In this document: positions 1 to 5,293 of the stretch, piece after piece
Layout of the letters: every line of letters begins with the position of its first letter
Position numbering within the stretch: position 1 is the stretch's first letter
Source: Spartobacteria bacterium
Lineage (GTDB): Bacteria > Verrucomicrobiota > Verrucomicrobiia > Chthoniobacterales > Chthoniobacteraceae
DNA: 5,952 bases
NCBI GenBank assembly: GCA_025350985.1
Contig: JANXWU010000418.1
Location: 1 to 5,952 of the forward strand
Direction: 5' to 3'
The notes under the pieces: generated by a model
Seen by the model: the letters and a program-made list of their open reading frames with translations, nothing else
What the model was told of the DNA's origin: nothing
The model's database searches: none
Made by a program: the position numbers and the translations under genes

Positions 1-1
1 C

Positions 2-139
2 ATCGGCAAGCCAGCGGACCTGCTCGCCCAATACACCGCGCACCCGGCGAAGGGAGAAATCGTATTGCTGGTGAGCGGCCTGTCGAAAGACGAGCGGAGA
101 AAGCTCGCTTCAGCGGCCCGTTTTGAAGAGCGGGAGTAG
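2..139 (+). CDS. rsmI: C-terminal end of 16S rRNA 2'-O-ribose (C1402) methyltransferase RsmI, partial
   Basis: The last 45 codons of a gene entering from the left edge are visible, ending in TAG at 137-139. The peptide contains [23 protein letters not shown], split here as [14 protein letters not shown] then GEIVLLVSG, followed by a charged tail. This matches the end of RsmI, where a 'GT..EL...(F/Y)....KGE.VL.V.G' segment closes the SAM-dependent methyltransferase domain. RsmI 2'-O-methylates C1402 in the decoding centre of 16S rRNA, and the family is usually about 280 residues, so roughly five sixths lies outside the window and no catalytic residues can be checked. The gene converges on pnp and shares a terminator with it. 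The identification rests on a short segment; another protein with a similar tail is possible. Confidence 0.7.
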   Translation: MGKPADLLAQYTAHPAKGEIVLLVSGLSKDERRKLASAARFEERE

Positions 140-176
140 AAGCCGCAAACCCCAGCGCAGGAGCACGGGTTACAGC

Positions 177-213
177 AAAAAAAATCGCCGCCCGTTTCGG
201 GGCGGCGATTTTT
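177..213. terminator. Bidirectional intrinsic terminator between rsmI and pnp
   Basis: The perfect 9-bp GC-rich stem TCGCCGCCC (185-193) / GGGCGGCGA (200-208) has a 6-nt loop (194-199). Eight A residues (177-184) precede it and five T residues (209-213) follow it. Read on the plus strand it ends rsmI with a T tract, 46 nt after the stop before the stem begins. Read on the minus strand it ends pnp with an eight-T tract, about 35 nt after the pnp stop. The A/T flanks can also pair and lengthen the stem. Confidence 0.92.
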
Positions 214-242
214 GAAGTGACTGGCCTGGACGTGAAGGCGCG

Positions 243-2405
243 TTACGCTGGCTGCGCTTCCTGCTTCGCGGCTGCGTCCCGATCTCTCATCGCGGCGCGG
301 CGACTCAGTTTCACGCGGCCTTTTTCGTCGATGCCGACGCATTTGACCCAGATCATCTCGTTCATCTTGACGACGTCTTCGGTGCGATTGACGCGCGTCT
401 CGGCGAGTTCGGAGATGTGGACGAGGCCGTCCTTGCCGGGCATGCATTCGACGAACGCGCCGAATTCCTTAATCGAGACGACGCGCCCGTGGTAGATCTC
501 GTTGATTTCGATTTCCTTCGTCATGCCGGCGATGATCTGCTTCGCGCGGGCGAGGGCTTCGCTGCTGTTCGAGTAGATGTGCACGGAGCCGTCGTCCTCG
601 ATGTTAATCTCCGCGCCGGTTTCGGCGACGATGCCTTTGATCGTCTTGCCGCCGGGTCCAATGAGGAGGCCGATCTTGTCGGGGTCGATCATGATCGTCT
701 CGATGCGCGGGGCGTATTTGGAGAGCTCGGTGCGCGGGGCGTCGAGGGCGGCGCGCATCACGTCGAGGATTTTGCTCCGCGCGTCTTTTGCCAAGGCAAT
801 CGCCTCGGCCATGATCTTGTGGCTGACGCCGGGGAGCTTAAGGTCGAGCTGGAATCCGGTGACGCCGTTGTCGGTGCCGCAGAGTTTGAAGTCCATGTCG
901 CCGAAGTGATCTTCGCTGCCGATGATGTCGGTGAGCGTGGTGTAGCGTGACATGCGCCCGTCATCGGTGAACTCGGTGACGAGGCCGACGGAGATGCCGG
1001 CGACGGGGCACTTGATCGGCACGCCGGCGTCCATGAGCGCGAGCACGCCCGCGCAGACGCTGGCCATCGAGGTCGAGCCGTTCGATGCCATGATTTCGCT
1101 GCTGATGCGGATGGCGTACGGGAAGTCTTTTTCCGACGGGATGATCGGCTCGACAGAACGCTCGGCGAGCGCGCCGTGGCCGATTTCGCGGCGGCTGGCT
1201 CCGCCGAAGCGGCCCGTTTCGCCGACACTGAACGGCGGGAAGTTGTAGTGCAAAATGAAGCGCTTCTCGGTCTCGCCGCCACCGTAGGCGTCGATCATTT
1301 GCGCTTCGTCGGCGGGAGCGAGCGTCGCGAGCGCGAGGGCTTGCGTCTCGCCGCGCGAGAAGAGCGCGGAACCGTGCGAGCGCGGGATCATGCCGACTTC
1401 GGCAGTGATCGGACGCAGGTCGTGGTAGCCGCGTCCGTCGCAGCGTTTCTGCCGGTCGAGAATGCTGACACGGAAGGCTTTCTTTTGGAGGTAATCAAAC
1501 GCCTGCGAGACGTCGAAGCCGGTGGCCGTCGGATGTTTCGCGAGGATGGCTTCCTTCACTTCCTGTTTCAACGCGGCGACGGCTTTGCTGCGGGCGACTT
1601 TGCTTGGGGTGTAAAGCGCGGCTTCGATGCGGTCCCCGGCGACGGCATAGGAAATTTCGAGCATCTCCTGATTGACGTTCATCAGCGGAGCTTGGCGCTT
1701 GGCCTTGTTGACCTTCGCGGCCAGCTCGACCTGCATTTCGATCAGAATCTGGACGTAGCCCTGCGCGAATTCGAGCGACTTGATGAAGTCGGCTTCAGGC
1801 AACTCCCTCGCCTCGCCTTCGATCATGATGATCTCGTCCTTCGTGCCGACGAAGATCATGTTGAAGTCGCTGTCGAGCCGCTGCGAGTGCGTCGGGTTAA
1901 TGACGAACTGGCCATTGATGCGACCCACGCGCACGGCTCCGATTGGCCCGGCGAACGGGATATCCGAAACCATGAGCGCGGCGGATGCACCGTTGATCGC
2001 GGGGATGTCGGGATCGTTTTCGCCGTCGGCGCTGAGGAGGATGGCGATGACTTGCGTGTCGTAGAGGTAGCCCTTCGGAAAGAGCGGCCGCAGCGGACGG
2101 TCGATCATGCGCGAGGTAAGCGTTTCCTTTTCGGTGGGACGGCCTTCGCGTTTGAAGTAGCCGCCGGGAAAGCGACCGACAGCGGCGGCTTTCTCGCGGT
2201 AATCGACGGTGAGCGGGAACCAGTCCTGCCCTTCTTTCAAGGATGTCGCCGAGACGGCGGCAACCATTATGATGCTTTCGCCGAGGCGCACGGTGACGGA
2301 GCCGTCGGCGAGGTTGGCGAGTTTGCCAGTTTCAATGGTGATGTCGGCGCCGCCGACGTTCCGGGTGATGATATGATGCATTTTGGATGTCTGACTGAAC
2401 GGCAT
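243..2405 (-). CDS. pnp: Polyribonucleotide nucleotidyltransferase (PNPase)
   Basis: PNPase is a cytoplasmic trimeric 3'-5' exoribonuclease that degrades RNA phosphorolytically and can add tails; it is a usual degradosome partner. The 720-residue protein has the full layout: a first RNase PH domain (about 15-145), helical linker, second RNase PH domain (about 320-545), KH domain with GPGGK (583-587) and S1 domain (about 639-703, with GAFVE and DGLVHISEL). The second PH core shows FSVGETGR and [12 protein letters not shown], and the [10 protein letters not shown] segment supplies D499 and D505, equivalent to E. coli D486 and D492. Length is close to the usual 700-720, with a short Ala/Gln tail. 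I chose the ATG at 2405 because GGTGAGG lies 6 nt upstream. An in-frame GTG at 2417 and an ATG at 2381, which fits the typical short N-terminus, are alternatives. It lies downstream of rpsO, the classical order, separated by a 233-bp spacer carrying a large palindrome. Confidence 0.97.
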   Translation of the reverse strand: MPFSQTSKMHHIITRNVGGADITIETGKLANLADGSVTVRLGESIIMVAAVSATSLKEGQDWFPLTVDYREKAAAVGRFPGGYFKREGRPTEKETLTSRMIDRPLRPLFPKGYLYDTQVIAILLSADGENDPDIPAINGASAALMVSDIPFAGPIGAVRVGRINGQFVINPTHSQRLDSDFNMIFVGTKDEIIMIEGEARELPEADFIKSLEFAQGYVQILIEMQVELAAKVNKAKRQAPLMNVNQEMLEISYAVAGDRIEAALYTPSKVARSKAVAALKQEVKEAILAKHPTATGFDVSQAFDYLQKKAFRVSILDRQKRCDGRGYHDLRPITAEVGMIPRSHGSALFSRGETQALALATLAPADEAQMIDAYGGGETEKRFILHYNFPPFSVGETGRFGGASRREIGHGALAERSVEPIIPSEKDFPYAIRISSEIMASNGSTSMASVCAGVLALMDAGVPIKCPVAGISVGLVTEFTDDGRMSRYTTLTDIIGSEDHFGDMDFKLCGTDNGVTGFQLDLKLPGVSHKIMAEAIALAKDARSKILDVMRAALDAPRTELSKYAPRIETIMIDPDKIGLLIGPGGKTIKGIVAETGAEINIEDDGSVHIYSNSSEALARAKQIIAGMTKEIEINEIYHGRVVSIKEFGAFVECMPGKDGLVHISELAETRVNRTEDVVKMNEMIWVKCVGIDEKGRVKLSRRAAMRDRDAAAKQEAQPA

Positions 2406-2411
2406 CCATCG

Positions 2412-2418
2412 CCTCACC
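2412..2418 (-). promoter_or_regulatory. Ribosome binding site of pnp
   Basis: Read on the minus strand, GGTGAGG lies 6 nt before the ATG at 2405-2403. It is the only clear Shine-Dalgarno-like sequence in front of a start codon in the window. It favours this ATG over the in-frame ATG at 2381, which has none, and over the GTG at 2417, which lies inside the site itself. Confidence 0.6.
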
Positions 2419-2422
2419 GGGA

Positions 2423-2557
2423 GCGAAATTACGAACTACGAAGTAAAAACCAGAACCAAAGTGGAGCAAGCTTCCAGCTTGCTGCTCAAAAAGTCGCAAG
2501 CTGGAAGCTCGCGCCACTATGCTTTTCTGATGCTTAATTCCTAGTTCTTAATTTCGC
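2423..2557. repeat. Nested palindromic repeat element in the rpsO-pnp spacer
   Basis: Two inverted repeats are nested. The outer arms are 2423-2446 (begins GCGAAATTACGAACTACG on +) and 2534-2557 (same motif on -), matching at 21 of 24 positions. The inner arms are 2460-2482 and 2496-2518, matching at 21 of 23 positions around a 13-nt loop and built on AGCTTCCAGCTTGC. The left inner arm is itself palindromic (GCAAGCT, TCC, AGCTTGC). The outer arms are purine-rich with an approximate 7-bp period. There is no open reading frame with coding character and no obvious target duplication. The element would be transcribed in an rpsO-pnp mRNA and ends 5 bp upstream of the pnp ribosome binding site. It is probably a dispersed non-coding palindrome (REP- or MITE-like); no second full copy is in the window. 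Confidence 0.8.
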
Positions 2558-2600
2558 CGTTCGGCGACGCAACGAGCCGCAATGGTTTTGTGGTTATGAA

Positions 2601-2623
2601 CCGCCCGACCCAATGCCGGACGG
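2601..2623 (-). terminator. Weak hairpin just downstream of rpsO (attenuator candidate)
   Basis: The arms 2601-2607 and 2617-2623 can form a 7-bp GC-rich stem with one G-U pair and a 9-nt loop in the minus-strand transcript, 15 nt after the rpsO stop. No U tract follows, so it is not a convincing intrinsic terminator. It could slow or partly stop transcription before pnp, or protect the rpsO 3' end. A 9-bp direct repeat, ATGAACCGC, occurs at 2596-2604 and 2629-2637, overlapping the left arm and just beyond the right arm. Confidence 0.3.
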
Positions 2624-2638
2624 AAGGGATGAACCGCG

Positions 2639-2899
2639 TTACTTACGCAGGTTCAATTTTTCGATCACCGTTTGGTAGCGATCGGAAGCGGTGCGTTTGA
2701 GATAATCGAGCAACGAGCGGCGCTTGGAAACCATCATCAGCAGGCCGCGACGCGAGGAGTGATCCTTCGCGTGGGTCTTGAGGTGGCCGGTGAGTTCGTT
2801 GATGCGTTTGGTCAGGAGCGCGACCTGAACGTCCGCGCTGCCGGTGTCCTTGTCGTGCATCTGGAAGGTTGCGATGCCTGTGCTTTCTGTCGTTGCCAT
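2639..2899 (-). CDS. rpsO: 30S ribosomal protein S15
   Basis: S15 is a primary binding protein of the 16S rRNA central domain and helps form the platform of the small subunit. The 86-residue protein carries family hallmarks: [18 protein letters not shown] near the N-terminus, then [20 protein letters not shown], then [20 protein letters not shown] and a basic C-terminus ending LNLRK. The H..D segment and the SRRGLL..(L/V)..RR..LL.YL block are the rRNA-contacting parts. I chose the ATG at 2899, which gives a length close to the usual 89. A TTG at 2923 would add eight residues that look unlike the family. No Shine-Dalgarno sequence precedes the ATG. Upstream, ATGACC at 3029-3034 and AATATT at 3006-3011 (minus strand, 17-bp spacing) are only a weak sigma-70 promoter candidate, inside the upstream repeat. 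pnp follows on the same strand. Confidence 0.97.
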   Translation of the reverse strand: MATTESTGIATFQMHDKDTGSADVQVALLTKRINELTGHLKTHAKDHSSRRGLLMMVSKRRSLLDYLKRTASDRYQTVIEKLNLRK

Positions 2900-3070
2900 A
2901 AAATCGAGGGCGACAGGTAACAACGCTGCTGCCCGCTTGGCAAGCGGTTTCTCGGAGGGATGAATCTGGAACTCAGGAAACCAGGAAAGGATGCAGATGA
3001 GCCAAAATATTCGTTGTTTTCAAATCAAGGTCATTCTCGGGTAATGGTACAGTTTAAAAAAAATGCGATC

Positions 3071-3207
3071 TGTCATTCTGAGCGAAGGCTTGGCGGAGTC
3101 GAAGAATCTCTTGAACCCTTTTCGGCCTGCCGCGGCACTGGGAAGTGCAAGAGATTCTTCGACTCCGTTCCGTTCGCCTAGCGAACTCCACTTCGCTCAG
3201 AATGACA
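3071..3207. repeat. Inner palindrome of the TGTCATTCTGAGCGAAG type
   Basis: Two perfect inverted blocks are nested: 3071-3087 with 3191-3207 (17 bp, TGTCATTCTGAGCGAAG), and 3094-3113 with 3148-3167 (20 bp, CGGAGTCGAAGAATCTCTTG), around a 34-nt loop. Between the blocks the left side has 6 nt. The right side has 23 nt, containing a small hairpin (GTTCGC 3172-3177, CTA, GCGAAC 3181-3186). From memory, TCATTCTGAGCGAAG...GAAGAATCTC palindromes are scattered between genes in many environmental bacteria; I cannot verify this here. Short reading frames across it are by-products of the palindrome. Confidence 0.85.
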
Positions 3208-3227
3208 GGCGTTTGGGAATGACCAAA

Positions 3228-3247
3228 GCCCACCCCAGCCCACCCCA
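3228..3247. repeat. 10-bp tandem direct repeat
   Basis: GCCCACCCCA occurs twice in tandem (3228-3237 and 3238-3247), between the inner palindrome and the right outer arm of the larger element. It is pyrimidine-rich on the plus strand. No function is apparent. Confidence 0.7.
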
Positions 3248-3296
3248 ACGTCTGCTCCTTTCCTGATTTCCTGAGTTCCAGATTCACTAATGCCGC

Positions 3297-3327
3297 GGGC
3301 GAATCGCCCTCACGCAAAATGCGTGAG
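3297..3327 (-). terminator. Two adjacent hairpins at the 3' end of the host-attachment gene
   Basis: CTCACGCA (3309-3316) pairs perfectly with TGCGTGAG (3320-3327) over a 3-nt loop and spans the TGA stop (3312-3310). Next to it, GGGCG (3297-3301) pairs with CGCCC (3305-3309). The two share base 3309, so they would compete at one pair. Neither is followed by a U tract on the minus strand. This could be a weak terminator or a 3' end protector. Confidence 0.3.
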
Positions 3328-3759
3328 CAAATGCGCCTTATCCGTCTTGAGGAGATCGGAGCCGACGTTCTTTTTCATCCGCGAACGCACCTCGCCATCG
3401 AGTTGCTCGACGATGCGCTGGTTGATCTCTTTGGGCGCGGCGAAATACCACATCGGCGATTTCTCGCGGCGCACCAGCTCGTTGATGCCTTCAACGATCA
3501 CTTTCAGCGCGCGCTTTTCGAGTTCGGTTCGCAAGTTGTGGTTTTCGCTGGTCGAGGCAGCGGTGGCATGCCCGTTGCCGCTGCTGACGGGATAACAGCC
3601 GGCCAAGTCGCTGACTTTATCCACGATGCGCCCGTGACCATCCACGGTGGCGAACCCTTCGAGCAACTCCAGCCTCGGAGTCGTGTCCATTTCACTGCGG
3701 GTGAGTTTGTAGGCCTTCAACTCACCTCGATCCGCGAGGATGATGAGTTTGTCTGACAT
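3310..3759 (-). CDS. Host-attachment family protein (PF10116-like)
   Basis: The 149-residue soluble protein matches the family annotated 'protein required for attachment to host cells'. Visible hallmarks are an N-terminal LIILADRGELKAYKL strand (5-19), TPRLELLEGF (27-36), a GHGRIVDKVSDLAGCYPV segment (41-58), an ELEKRALKVIVEGINELVRR helix (79-98), WYFAAPKEINQ (104-114), and the C-terminal VRSRMKKNVGSDLLKTDKAHLLTHF. The family name comes from plant-associated bacteria, and many members occur in free-living species, so the attachment role should not be assumed here. Related domains have been compared with release-factor-like folds, from memory. The start at 3759 places this N-terminus as the family has it; the reading frame continues upstream to 3912 without family similarity. 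No Shine-Dalgarno sequence is visible. hicB lies 70 bp upstream on the same strand, so co-transcription is possible. Confidence 0.8.
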   Translation of the reverse strand: MSDKLIILADRGELKAYKLTRSEMDTTPRLELLEGFATVDGHGRIVDKVSDLAGCYPVSSGNGHATAASTSENHNLRTELEKRALKVIVEGINELVRREKSPMWYFAAPKEINQRIVEQLDGEVRSRMKKNVGSDLLKTDKAHLLTHFA

Positions 3760-3829
3760 GAACAAACTGACGCACCAAAAGATGTGCAGCGCCACCATAT
3801 TCGCGCGCGATCTTTCCCTGTCCTGCTGC

Positions 3830-4057
3830 TCAGGCGAAATGAAACCGTCCGTGCGGCTGCGGCACCGGGTCGCCGCATTCGCGCGCGGTTTCCACCCAAA
3901 TCTCAATCGCATGCTGCGCGTGGCTCAACGCCTCCAAGCGATCCGTGGCGCGAGCGCGGCAGCCGGGCAACTCAGGAACTTCCGCGACGTAGGCTTGATG
4001 CTCGTCGTCCCAGTAAATGACAATTTCGTAGCGGTATTCGGGACTGTTCATGTGCAT
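3830..4057 (-). CDS. Orphan HicB-family (antitoxin-fold) protein
   Basis: The 75-residue protein has the compact HicB fold: YEIVIYWDDEHQAYVAEVPE (10-29) leading into LPGC (30-33), then EALSHAQHAIEIWVETAREC (42-61) and the PVPQP tail (64-68). In HicAB systems HicB neutralises the mRNA-cleaving toxin HicA and usually carries a C-terminal DNA-binding domain. This protein ends just after the core domain at GRFHFA, so it has no ribbon-helix-helix or HTH part and probably does not bind an operator itself. No hicA is visible: the 70 bp downstream are too short and the 117 bp upstream show no HicA-like sequence. Solitary HicB-like proteins are common and of unknown role. An ATG two codons in (4051) is an equally good start; neither has a Shine-Dalgarno sequence. 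It may be co-transcribed with the host-attachment gene. Confidence 0.8.
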   Translation of the reverse strand: MHMNSPEYRYEIVIYWDDEHQAYVAEVPELPGCRARATDRLEALSHAQHAIEIWVETARECGDPVPQPHGRFHFA

Positions 4058-4174
4058 GAAAGGTTAGACACCGACGCGGACGGAGCATTCAAAGCAAATG
4101 CGCCGATTTCGACTCGTCCCGCATCAGACAAAATCCTTTGTTGCAGCTTCCGTGCCCGCGTTAAACTGGCCGCC

Positions 4175-4564
4175 ATGTTTGAGCATCATCGTCAGCCGCT
4201 GCTGCCGCGTCAGGCCTTCTACGGCCGGGTGGCTAAAAATGCCGCTGCCGCCGCCGGGTTGATCGGAGTGGCGCTGGGAATCGGCGTGCTCGGTTACCAC
4301 ACTATCGCTGGATTTTCGTGGATCGACTCGCTGCTCAACGCCTCGATGATCCTGGGCGGAATGGGGCCGGTGGGCGAACTGCCGAGCGACGGATCGAAGC
4401 TCTTCGCCTCCGCCTACGCGCTGTTCAGCGGACTGATGTTCATCACGATTGCCGCGTTAGTTTTCGCGCCGGTTATCCACCGCGTGTTGCATCGTTTCCA
4501 TCTCGAAGTGGACGAGGAAAAAACGCAGCGCGCCCAGCACGCCCGGAAACGTGACACACCCTGA
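4175..4564 (+). CDS. Two-helix membrane protein resembling a potassium channel pore without its selectivity filter
   Basis: The 129-residue protein has two predicted membrane helices (about 22-45, rich in Ala/Gly/Leu/Ile, and about 76-100, ending APVIHRVLHRFHLE) and a short amphipathic stretch between them (about 48-60, WIDSLLNASMIL). A charged tail (111-129) probably lies in the cytoplasm. The helix, re-entrant segment and helix order, and the GSKLFASAYALFSGL segment, resemble two-TM potassium channels (Ion_trans_2). However, the expected TVGYG(D) filter is replaced by GGMGPVGELP (61-70), so selective potassium conduction is unlikely. The role is unknown; a similar conserved family may exist, from memory. 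The start at 4175 is set by where membrane-protein character begins, and the open frame extends further upstream. TAAACT at 4162-4167 could be a -10 element for a nearly leaderless transcript. The gene converges on the small membrane gene, 20 bp away, with no strong terminator between. Confidence 0.7.
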   Translation: MFEHHRQPLLPRQAFYGRVAKNAAAAAGLIGVALGIGVLGYHTIAGFSWIDSLLNASMILGGMGPVGELPSDGSKLFASAYALFSGLMFITIAALVFAPVIHRVLHRFHLEVDEEKTQRAQHARKRDTP

Positions 4565-4584
4565 AAGTGTCGCTTGGCGCAGCG

Positions 4585-4776
4585 CTATTGTTTTACCCAC
4601 ACCGCCGTGAGGTAGGCCGAGAGGATGACGAACACGGCGAGCAGCGCCACCCGCCACGGCGCAAACAACTCTGGCCACGTGGACCCGATCACCAGTCCGA
4701 ACGAAAGCAGCGCCCACTTAAACAGACTGCCCTGCCACCATTTGAGCGTGTAGCTTTTGAATAATTTGAAAGCCAT
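4585..4776 (-). CDS. Small two-helix inner-membrane protein, unknown function
   Basis: I do not recognise this 63-residue protein. It has a basic amphipathic start (MAFKLFKSYTLKWWQGSLFK), a first membrane helix (about 18-33), a short turn with WPELFAPW (34-41) and a second helix (about 42-60), ending VWVKQ. Its compositional bias, well-formed helices and ATG at a sensible position make it likely to be real, and the short turn suggests a helical hairpin. The ATG at 4774-4776 is the only internal start; the frame continues into antisense ruvC sequence that is not protein-like. ACAGGA lies just upstream, too close to be an ideal ribosome binding site. Only 13 bp separate its start from the ruvC start, so its promoter would have to lie within ruvC. 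Confidence 0.65.
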   Translation of the reverse strand: MAFKLFKSYTLKWWQGSLFKWALLSFGLVIGSTWPELFAPWRVALLAVFVILSAYLTAVWVKQ

Positions 4777-4789
4777 CGTCCTGTAATCT

Positions 4790-5293
4790 ATGCGCGTTCT
4801 CGCCATCGATCCATCGCTCCGTGGCACTGGTTTCGCCGTCCTCGAAAAAAGCGGGCGGCAAATTCGCGCACTGGAATTTGGCGTCATCAAAAACCCCGCC
4901 GCGATGCTGCCCTCCGGCTGTCTGGTTAAAATCCATGAACAAATCGCCGGCCTCATCGCGCGTCATCAACCCACTTGCGCCGCCATCGAGGCCGTCATTT
5001 ACGTGCAGAGTTTTCGCACCGCGATCACGCTCGGCGCGGCGCGCGGCGCATCCCTCCTCGCGCTCGCGCAGCACGGTTTGCCCATTTTCGAATACGCGCC
5101 GCGTCGCGTGAAGCAGGCCGTCGTCGGACGCGGCGGCGCGCAGAAAAACCAAGTCGGCTTCATGGTGCGCGCGCTGCTCGGCCTCACCGAAAACCCGCCG
5201 CCCGACGCCGCCGACGCGCTCGCCATCGGTCTCACGCATTTTCAAAATCACGACGGCGCTGCGCTGGGCGCGACGAAGCTGGCGCAAATCTAA
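4790..5293 (+). CDS. ruvC: Crossover junction endodeoxyribonuclease RuvC
   Basis: RuvC is a dimeric, metal-dependent nuclease that cuts Holliday junctions symmetrically, normally with the RuvAB branch-migration complex. The 167-residue protein (E. coli: 173) begins MRVLAIDPSLRGTGFAVLE and keeps all four acidic metal ligands: D7, E67, D139 and D142, the last two in PPPDAADALAIGLTH. EYAPRRVKQAVVGRGGAQK (101-119) is the conserved basic DNA-contacting segment, followed by QVGFMVRALL. The segment after E67 is EAVIYVQSFRTAITLGAARG. Isoleucine stands where E. coli has F69, the residue that stacks on junction bases, so contact may differ. The start is fixed by the first beta strand and D7; no Shine-Dalgarno sequence precedes it. 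ruvA and ruvB are not in the window. The stop TAA (5291-5293) directly abuts the lipB ATG, so translation of the two is probably coupled. Confidence 0.95.
   Translation: MRVLAIDPSLRGTGFAVLEKSGRQIRALEFGVIKNPAAMLPSGCLVKIHEQIAGLIARHQPTCAAIEAVIYVQSFRTAITLGAARGASLLALAQHGLPIFEYAPRRVKQAVVGRGGAQKNQVGFMVRALLGLTENPPPDAADALAIGLTHFQNHDGAALGATKLAQI

Larger units (their letters stand above)
2961..3286. repeat. Long nested inverted-repeat element upstream of rpsO (outer arms)
   Basis: This is the main content of the roughly 410-bp stretch without a gene between rpsO (starts 2899) and the stop of the next gene (3310). The outer arms, 2961-2991 and 3256-3286, are 31 bp long and match at 30 of 31 positions as an inverted repeat. 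Their purine strand begins TGAATCTGGAACTCAGGAAA and has an 8-bp period (GGAACTCA, GGAAACCA, GGAAAGGA). They enclose 264 bp, including an AT-rich part (about 2992-3068) and a second inverted repeat. No transposase, coding sequence or clear target duplication is visible. The layout parallels the element at 2423-2557, which suggests a non-autonomous mobile or REP-like sequence. The bases at 2900-2960 hold nothing I can identify. Confidence 0.82.

Noticed and set aside
1176..2537. 453-codon open frame on the plus strand opposite pnp
   Set aside because: It is antisense to a certain PNPase gene, runs on into the spacer palindrome, and its peptide has no recognisable domain. Long antisense frames are expected in GC-rich coding DNA.
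2555..2566. CGCCGTTCGGCG as a structural hairpin or operator
   Set aside because: It has only a 4-bp stem, with no T tract, partly overlaps an arm of the spacer repeat, and is common by chance in GC-rich DNA.
2423..3286. CRISPR array or insertion sequence
   Set aside because: The repeats are inverted pairs rather than regularly spaced direct repeats, and no transposase or cas gene is present.
2960..3317. Short open frames (60-90 codons) on both strands between rpsO and the host-attachment gene
   Set aside because: They run through palindromic repeats and largely encode translations of the TCATTCTGAGCGAAG motif. No protein family character is visible.
3760..3912. Upstream extension of the host-attachment protein to 3912
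   Set aside because: It would overlap hicB on the same strand, and the added 51 residues do not match the family N-terminus, which begins at the ATG at 3759.
3740..4174. N-terminal extension of the channel-like protein to 3740
   Set aside because: The added 145 codons overlap hicB in antisense and lack protein character. The membrane protein begins naturally at 4175.
4058..4174. Possible hicA toxin gene beside hicB
   Set aside because: No 60-residue frame with a HicA-like G-S-H/R motif is visible on either strand in this 117-bp gap.
4551..4590. Terminator between the two convergent membrane-protein genes
   Set aside because: Stems such as 4551-4557/4567-4573 contain a G-U pair and a 9-nt loop, and no U tract follows directly. 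The evidence is too weak to call a terminator.
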